Positions 36,801 through 45,800 of a DNA stretch of 64,000 bases are shown in pieces; positions within the stretch are counted from its first letter, which is position 1, and the number at the start of each line of letters is the position of its first letter. Source of the DNA: Apostichopus japonicus (lineage: Eukaryota > Echinodermata > Holothuroidea > Aspidochirotida > Stichopodidae). The DNA is taken from assembly GCF_037975245.1 (NCBI RefSeq), contig NC_092583.1, forward strand, positions 8,639,764 to 8,703,763. Direction: 5' to 3'. The notes under the pieces were generated by a model. It had not been told where the DNA came from and ran no database searches. It worked only from the letters and a program-made list of their open reading frames with translations. A program made the translations under genes and the position numbers.

Positions 36801-39800
36801 GAATTTGTTGTGCAGAGGCAGGATCAGTTTGGATTTAGCCAGATTGCTTGTGATCAGACCATTGAACAGACATGCAACAGGGACACAAAAACAAAGGGCG
36901 GTTTGACTGGCTTTACCCTGAACAGAGGTGCGGTCCATCGCTGGATTTTATCGAGCCATGAGAGAGCTGCCATTACCAAGGAGTGTCAGACAATGGCAGG
37001 GAAGTTTTTACACTCACGGAAGAAAGACCTTGATAAGACAAGAATCTGCAAGGACGAAGAGCACACCAACTTGGTAATGGCTACAGTTGAAAGTATGATC
37101 AACCCCTTTGAACCTGATCAGCATCAACTGGTTAATATTTCCTCGGGTGTTGTTGCTACTGATGATGTTTGTGAAGACCTACTTTCAGCTCAAGAAGTTG
37201 GTGAAACTGCTGTGCAAGCCTACTGCAAAGAGAGATTGCAACAGGGTGACAAAGATGTGTTTGCTACATTACGTAAATGTAATCTTAAATCTTTCACTTC
37301 AATGGTAAAAAAGGTGAAATCAAATCAGAAGGGCAAAGAAATTGTTTTGAAATCAGACCGTAATCTTTTTGCAAGACTGCTCCTGATTGGCAGTTCGCGT
37401 CAAGTTGATATTAAGGAAATGTTAAGTTACTCCTTAGGTATCTTTCCTTTATCTATTGCTACTTGTGAAGGAAGTTTGGTAAAGACAAACAAAGCAAAAA
37501 TGATGCAGTTTCTTGAAGAGAAGGTTGATACACCCCTGTATGTAGAAAGGCCTCCTATGGAAGCTGCATGGATTGTTGATGGTATGGCACTCCTCCAACA
37601 ATTGAAAAACCCACCTGCAACATTTGGTTTGTTAGCTAGACATGTTCTTGATATTCTCCTTAATCTAGCCAGAAGTAACAATGCAATGTATGTTCACTTT
37701 GTGACCGATCGCTATCTGAATAAAAGCATAAAAAGTGCTGAAAGGGAGAAAAGGGGTGTTGGTGGTACAGAAATTTTTAGAATATATTCAGATGATCAGA
37801 GTGTACCCAAGCAATGGAAGAAATTCCTAAGTGCAAGCACAAACAAAGAGTCATTGGTGAAATATGTTTTTCAGAAGTGGTCTTCTGGTGATATGGACCT
37901 GCATGGTGTGGTGATTTTCATTGCCCATGATCAAGAATGTCATCAAATATGTACAACAGAGTCAGGAGTTGAGTGTAAACCTGTTCCTGCCCTTCATTGT
38001 AACCATGAAGAGGCTGATACCAGGATTTTTCTCCATTGCTCTTATGCATCTAGTGTTACGAAGTGTAACAACATTATCATTAAGAGCCCAGATACTGATG
38101 TAATGATTATAGCTGTTGCAATGTGCAGTACCCTTTCTACAAGATTGTTTTTCAGTACAGGAGTAGGAAATAAGAAGCGCATTATTGATGTATCGCAAGT
38201 AGCTAATAACGTAGGAACAGATATCTGTTCTGCATTGATTGGTTTCCATGTTTTTACAGGGTGCGACAGTGTTAGTTCTTTTTATGGTAAGGGTAAGGTA
38301 AAATGCCTTAAAGTACTTAAGTCTAGACCAGAATTTTGTAACACATTTTCTTCACTTGGAGAAACATTTGATGTCCCAAATGAGTTGTCAAAAACACTAC
38401 AGTCATTTGTTTGTTGTCTTTATGGCCAAACTGCATGCACAGATGTGAACCAAGCAAGGTTAAATTTGTTTAGACTTGATGTTAGGTGTGAAACTGGGAT
38501 GCCTCCTACTCAGGATGCCCTGCAGAAGCATATTTTACGTGCAAACTACCAGACTGCCATACACAAGCTATGCTTCGAACAGTTTCCTGAGGTTCCTCCA
38601 CCCATAAGCCATGGATGGAAAGTAGTCGATGATAACCTTGATATTGATTGGATGGACTGCCCCCCTGCACCTGATAGTGTACTTGAATTTGTTCAGTGCG
38701 GATGTAAAAAATCAAAATGCCGACAGAGAATTTGTTCATGTGTACAAAATGGTCTGCCATGTACAGATCTGTGTCATTGTTCTGACTGTGACAATAAGTT
38801 TGCTTATAATGAAGTTGAAGAGGAGGAGGTTGATAGTGACGAAGAAGTGATTTAGGTATTAAATGATTAGTTATATATTATTCAAGACCTTTGCAATTTT
38901 GCATGAGAGACGACATGATGAAAAGTTGCCATGTCTGAATTCCTGCAAATTTTCATGAATACTGTATGTGCAATGCACTAGGTCCTGTTCTATGAAAATG
39001 TATACATACTGTATATAGCTACTAGATATAGTAAATGTTTTCAATTTTTACTTCATAACAATAATGGTAAAAAGGAATTTATGCACTGGTGATGGCATGT
39101 GGCTGTAATGTCTTGGATTGTGAACATAATATTTTAAGTACATTTTCAAACTTGCATGTACAGTAGACAAACCAACTAAATCTCTTTGGTCAAAAGTGGT
39201 GTTAGCTCTGAAAATCGTGTTTTTCAAGAAATCTCCAACTCAGTTGACTCTCTGAATGGTTATATAAAATTAATTATCATTGTACCACATAATGTCCTCA
39301 CTCAGTGCATTGAATGTCTTGTTCAAAAAGTGTAACAATAACTAGAATACTGTCACTGTTCATATATACCATTGACCAAATATGCTAAATGCTATTTTTT
39401 AGGTATACTTCTTTATTCATAAGGTATTGGCCCTTTTTAAAGTAACTGTAAAAGGAAATGCTTCAAAGATAATTTATGAAAAAAGATCTTTTGCTATAAT
39501 AATAATATAATTCAGAACTGAAACTAACACACCTTTCTCGCCTTCTTTACACTTTATGGTTTACATTGGAGCCTCACTCCCATATGCTTTCCTCATTTAT
39601 AAACTAGGTTTATACATGTCCCCTCCTTACACCACCTCACCCTCCCCCTCACCTTCCCAATCCCTTAACTTTGCCTTAATATTTTCAATTCAAGAGGGGC
39701 TTCAATCTCTGAAATTTTGGAGAGGGTTACGCTTTTAAGCACCATTTAATATATCCATGTCCAGCTACCAAACATAGGTATGGGAATTGCAGTGCATAGG

Positions 39801-42800
39801 ATTGGGCTAGGGAGAATGATGTTTGGCACATGATCAGAAGTTATGACAGGTTTTCCATGTAATTACAATGAAAAGCATCGCAGAGTAATTTTAATTATAA
39901 TTTTTCACATAGCAGTATACAATGCGCTGATATACTGAAATGGACAGCGCCCTCTATTCTATTTTTAGTGCTTTATGACCTTGGGTAGACACCCCCACCC
40001 CCCACAAAACAAATTATCATCGTACGTATGTTCAAAATAGCTGGCGGAACCTCAACATGAAGGTAGATTCTCTTTCTGATCAATTTTATGGTATTTGTGG
40101 CCTATTCTATTTTGTACAGGATATGTATGGGGAAATTGCCGCCATTTTGGCCTAAAAAACATTAATGTGCAACATTGACGCTTGGGAACAACTGATTTTG
40201 GAGAATAATACATATTACTAATAAAATATAATGGGTTTCATGTAGACCCCGTGACTTTGCAACGAAAGTTTATTTTTAGATCACTTTTCCTACTTCGGCC
40301 CACGGCCTACAGAGCCTACATTTACAAAAGAGAGAAAAAATATTTTTCATTTCTTAACAGGAGCTCCATACATCCCAAGTTACATGGATCTTACAAACGG
40401 ACCCGAGCCGTGTGTAGTCTGCGGTGACGCTGCCACTGGGTACCACTACAGATGTATGACCTGTGAAGGTTGTAAGGTAGGACAGTCCTATCCTTTTCAA
40501 GCCCTTTTACCCCTTACCCAAGCCCCCAAGCCCTTTACCCATTTCAAGGAGATTATCAAGGCTTTATGAAACTTCTCACTTTCTCCATCAACCCTTTGAT
40601 TCTATAGTACTACACTATCAACATCCTGCTGCCTTCAGAATGCTTTCGGTCAGAGCTTTAATTCTAGTGTGTATATATCTCTGTTTATATTCATGTATAG
40701 GATAGGCCTAGGCTAGATGTTATCTCTGACAGTGCTTGGGAAACTTATCGCAACAGAAACAATGTGGCTGTAGCAAACTCCATGTTCTACTGTACCTCAG
40801 CCTGCAAGGTTTATGCTCTGGTGATTCGGTTAATTAAGTGGAGCTTCATCAGAAGAATTAACCTATACATTTGGTAGGCAAGGGCTATTCACAGTATCTG
40901 ACAACTTACTGTATTGAACGAAGACTAATGGATTAACATAGCAGCGCACCATCTGTGCTTTGATAAACCAAGGTCAGGCCGCACTCTGTGAAGGTTAGAC
41001 TATTCTACAAATTATACGTTCAAAATAGACATATTTTTCTTCCATTTTGCACTGTCTTCCACTTTACTAGAAGTATAACCAGCTTCTTGCATGTGGCAAA
41101 AAAACCATGGAGTTTTCCACTTTTTTTTTCCCCAATTTGGAAGAAAACTGTGAACCCAAGTCTTCAGGAACAATTTGAAAGATTTCTATTTGATTGCTCT
41201 TTTTGGCAATTAAATAGTTACAGCACTTTTAATATCTTTATGATGCATATAAATAGACACATGGATTCAAAATTTTGTTTACATGTTTTCATGTTTCCAT
41301 AGTTACATGATTTGTGATTTTCTTCATGATTTCAAGTTAATGCATTGGTTTATGCTGATACCTGTCTCGTCTAAACAATTACATACACATTTCCCAAAAT
41401 GTAAACTTTTCATGTTTAAATTATCAACACCTGTTTTTTTATCAAATATTTTCTTTGTATTTTAAGGGATTTTTTCGGAGGACAATTCAGAAGACATTGA
41501 CCTATTACTGTAAATGGAATGAAGAATGCATTATTGATAAGACCACCAGGAACCAGTGCCAACAGTGTAGATACAAGAAATGCTTAGCGATGGGGATGGC
41601 TCCGGACTGTGAGTACCTTAATTAATCCACACACCCCTATGACTTGCATCTTTTCCAGATCAATGTTTTCCCTGGTAGTGATACCTTGTCCCCACTTCCC
41701 CCCCCCCACATTCAGAACCCCAGTGGGCTATTGTACAGTATATATTGAAATAATACTTTAACCTATAGACCTGTTGTCTCCTAATGGACTGTAAAAGTCC
41801 CCATCAATTTGAGGGTCAAATCCTCTCGACTTTGTGAAATTATTGATGTATGACATACTTTAAAGTTGCTTTCTTCCCTCCCTCGAGTCTGTCGGTTTTC
41901 AATCACTTTAAATCAGGGAAGACTAACTTTAAACCTGTTTTGTCAAGTTTAATGATGATTCACAATTCATGTGAATGTAAATTATTATAAACTGATACTT
42001 TCAACATTGACACTTTGACTATGTGCAGGGTGAGAGCAGGGAGTTGTTAGGGAAGTCCCTTATGAGAGTGTGAGGGGGATTTTTCAGTTTTAATCTAGAT
42101 GGTTCATTCATTCACCACCTCAAAAGTACTGTCGATGGGACTTCCATCTGTTTGAAACTTTTTCACACATAACTTTGTGCTCGTCACCTCCTTACCCAAC
42201 AGTGGTCTTAAACGAATCCCAGAGGAAGGCAAAGAGACGTCTCATCCAGGAGAACAGGGAGAAACGGAGTCGAGAGGAGTTGCTGAGGCAGAGCGGCTTG
42301 CTCTTCAGCAGTCGTCTCACCGAGATGGAGGAGAGCTTAATTCAGTCCATAGTCCTTGCCCACCAAGAAACCAACCAGCTGTACAGGAGACATTCAGAGA
42401 GCAGCTATGGCGGGGTGAGATGAAGAGATGAAAATAACATTTAAGAGATGAAGATAAGATAGAATAAGAGACGAAAGTCAAGCTGAAAGGGTTTGACCGT
42501 GCACATACCTTTAGACTCATCAATGAAAGTGTCTCGACGAAATTAGTCTAAGGCTTCAGAAAAGAACTATAGGTCATCTCCAGCTCCGATGCAGCACAAA
42601 TTGATATCTGGCGATTTGTATAGATCTGATTTTGTCAAGTCTGAAAATTTATGGAACTGGGTGTGTGTATGAGGAATGGGGGGGTGGGGGTGGGGGGGCT
42701 GGTAGGGGATTTACCGCTTATGATCAGCGACAGATTTCAACCGTCGTTGTTTCATTAATTATGCTGTGTCATCCCCTTCAGGATTCAGATGAACCAGATG

Positions 42801-45800
42801 CCAAACGTCAAAGGACGGCAAAGCCCATAGCTGAAATAATGGCGCCCTCTATTGTGAAAGTTGTCGAATTTGCCAAACGGATACCCGGCTTTAAAGAGGT
42901 TAGTACAGATTTTCAGGTACTTCAAGTAACTTTCTCAGGTAACTCTCTTTAAGGTATTTTCTGGTTATTTTAAGGTATTTCTTTTCAATAACGGTCAAGT
43001 ATGATCCCACCAGAGTATTGCAGAATGAACACACCCCCACCCCCTACCAAGAAAAAAAGTTATAAGAAGCTTAATGAGTCCTTTAATGATCGTTTTTGTC
43101 TTTGGAGTTTCAATTTGTTTGTGTTTGAAATAGGTATGAATCATACTCAAGGCATCAGAAATTCCATAAAATGACCTTTTGATCCAGTTAATTGTGTATG
43201 GCAGGCCACTTACGGCACATGTATATTCTCATATGTAGTTTTTTTTTTCAATGAATCAGTTGGAAAGGCAAGGGTCGGGTATAATTCTTGAAGGAAGGGA
43301 AACAATTACAAAACAATGCCTTTATTGTTTTTGTATAGTTACAGAGATGGATTTATGAAGGAGGGTGTGTCAGGGGGCATAAGAAGTGCTCAAATTCTGT
43401 GCAGCATTTTTTTTAAGGCTCTGTCTGAAGTTTGTCTCTTTTAAAATAACATGCTTTCTGTATAAACCAAATTAAAAGAAAATAACAACAATGCAAAAAT
43501 GCATTGTGGTTTTGATGATGCAACATGACCCCAAATGACCTTTGACCCCCACAAAGACAATAGGGTTCTTGTACTCAATGTGGTACTTCTACACACCAAA
43601 TTGGTCTGACATTCGCTTCTTGAGATATCGTGTTTTACAAGCCGGGCGTCACAAACTCACTCACACACACATATACACCCCTACGCCATCATGAATGCAT
43701 AGGTTACGATTATCATCGAAACCAAAAACCCCAAAATGCTATACATCTCTGCACTGGTATAGAAAGTTGCCCAATTTGCATAGCATTTTGAGATGGATGG
43801 GATACTGGATATAAATCAACACACTTTTTGCATATTTAATAATATATGTTTGATATTTCGTTCTTCAGCTGGACAGCCAAGACCAAGTGCTACTCCTTAA
43901 ATCTTGCTGCATGGAGATCATGTGCCTCCGGATGGCTCAACGGTACGAGGCCGAGGAGCAGAAGCTGGTCCTCTCTACCGGGGTCAAGGTCAGCAGGGAG
44001 GAGCTGAAGGGTAGCGGGCTGAACGACCTGGTGGAACCGATCTTTGACTTTGCAGCTGGTTTATGTAAATTAGATTTGACCGACACCGAAATGGCTCTAT
44101 TGGCTGCTGTTCTTCTCATAGCAGGTAATATATGGTAATATAATATATATATATAATATATATGTAATATATATTTATATATATAATAATATATATAATA
44201 ATTTATACTAATATATGAGGAAAGTAACTAATGTTGACAGAAAAACTTAAAACTGGTACACTTTTGTTTGTATGACCTTGTAGTCTGCAGAATTCTTGTT
44301 CATGCAGTTTTTTTTATTTGGTTTTGGGTTATGTTTGATTCTGTTTGATTTTAGAATGAGAATGCAGTTTGTTAACTAGACCAGTCAAAATTCATGTCAA
44401 TGAAATTGCCAGGAATCGTTGAGTAAATCAGTAAAATTCTATGATGAAAATGTAATGTATTGAAACTTAATATTTCCTTACTTTCATTTGTCCTCCAAAT
44501 TGTCCTCCTTGACAGACACTTCATAAAAAAATCAAACGTGGTATGATTTCCTTGCTCTCCCTGAACGATTTAGTCATATAGTAAAAAATTATGAAAAATC
44601 TGGCTCAGTATTCTATATTAGTGGTCAGTCATATTGCAAAATTTCAATCTTGGGAATTATGAGAATTAATTAATTTATTTTATTAAAATTTATTTTTAAT
44701 TAAATTAATAAAATTAATTTTATTAAAAAATATTATTAAAAAGAATTAATTAATTTATAATTATGAGAATTATGAGTGTTTTCCGGTTAGATACAGACGA
44801 TACCCTACATACACAGTTCTGAAATCTGGGCGCTTGTTGACCCAATTGGATTCTGCATTTTAGAAAGAAGAATATTCTTTTTTTGTCTTACAGATCGACC
44901 AGGTCTCCACAACTCTCAATCAGTGGAGACTTTACAAGATGTTTTACTGGGAGCTTTCCAACATTACGTGAACGTAACCAGACCAAAGACACCGGTGCAC
45001 TGGGCGAAGATATTGATGAAAGTAAGAAAGTCAGGATTTAAGCTTCATAGGGATATACTCAGTGACTATTTAAAATGCTTATTGCATAGAAACTTATCAA
45101 AGAAGTCTTTAGATCAAAACCACATCATCTTTGAATTTCGTATAGCAAAGACATTAAATTCTTGAGAAATTAAAAAAAAAAATTAAAATATATTGTTTTT
45201 TTTTTTTTTCAATGAGCAGTGTGGAATATTTGTTTACTCTAGCTATGAGTTGCATCGTATGCCATTGGAAAATATCTCTAAAGTATCAAATTCCAGTCGA
45301 ATGAAAGAGAGTAGGGAGGAGGCAGACACTGCTGAAGTGATCTCTTCAACTAAAGACCAACGTTGGGGCTCTCCCTTTCTCTGGTTCTTTGCCGGAAGCA
45401 AAGGAACTTATGCAGTCATATTGGACGTGTGTGTGCGTGTGTGTGTGTTTCTGTGCGTCTGTGACACTTGCTTGGGTCTGCGATTACTCAACGACGGAGC
45501 GATGAATGTTTGTCATACTTGCAATGTAGATGTATTATAGTGAGAAGGTGTGCCCTATCCTCTCTGCCGCTGACCTTATGAATATTAATGAGGTTATGGG
45601 GTCAAACCTAAAAATCTTGACATTGTAAATAACATTGCAACCTTAAGTCAGATTGTAACAAAACTTGGTATTCAGTTGTTGATTAATAACAGGTTACATG
45701 TAGGCCTTATATGTTTGGGACAATTGTGGCCCCAGAAAAATCCGGGCCCATTTTTGGGCTGGGTTGGCCCAAATTGTATTTCCATCTCAAATGCATATTG

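Larger units (their letters stand above)
32820..38855 (+). pseudogene. Academ-like transposase gene, broken by one stop and one frameshift
   Basis: Exons 32820-33135, 33817-33879 and 34451-38855 join in phase 1. Residues 1-105 hold a zinc-binding-like module (C18-x2-H21 ... H81-x2-C84); a second copy follows (C154-x2-C157 ... H216-x2-C219). The C-terminal third has an XPG/PIN-like motif series in order: [26 protein letters not shown] and [14 protein letters not shown], supplying the acidic residues and the glycine-lysine motif of that nuclease fold. The end carries nine cysteines in about 30 residues ([17 protein letters not shown]). Breaks: an in-frame TGA at 36214-36216, and loss of frame near 36641, consistent with one missing G in a G run. 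All else is open for over 1,400 codons, so inactivation looks recent. A host-recruited or readthrough product is possible but unsupported. Confidence 0.85.
32534..40309 (+). mobile_element. 7.8-kb DNA transposon, Academ-like, inside TR intron 2
   Basis: The ends are inverted: TAGACCGTGGGCCGAAGT (32534-32551) against the reverse complement of 40292-40309, 17 of 18 identical. Further inverted matches follow inside: TTCGTTGCAA (32567-32576 with 40257-40266) and a ~30-bp block (32641-32669 with 40164-40194). The TIRs are therefore about 140 bp and diverged. CAG flanks both ends (32531-32533, 40310-40312), a possible 3-bp target duplication; a TA alternative exists. It encodes one transposase gene in three exons with an XPG-like nuclease motif set and a cysteine-rich end. 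As I recall the Academ superfamily, it combines these domains with 3-4-bp duplications. Superfamily is inference; the element itself is well supported. Confidence 0.85.
25518..40360 (+). other. TR intron 2 (14.8 kb)
   Basis: Outside the 32534-40309 transposon it holds an hAT-like MITE at 28572-28949, an imperfect array at 30,336-30,490, pyrimidine tracts near 25,840-26,100 and AT-rich unique DNA. No TR exon was recognised within it. Confidence 0.75.
42899..43868 (+). other. TR intron 6
   Basis: Contains the inverted copy of the GGTTTCGATGAT element (43508-43723) with a DR1-like site; the remainder is unremarkable. Confidence 0.75.
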
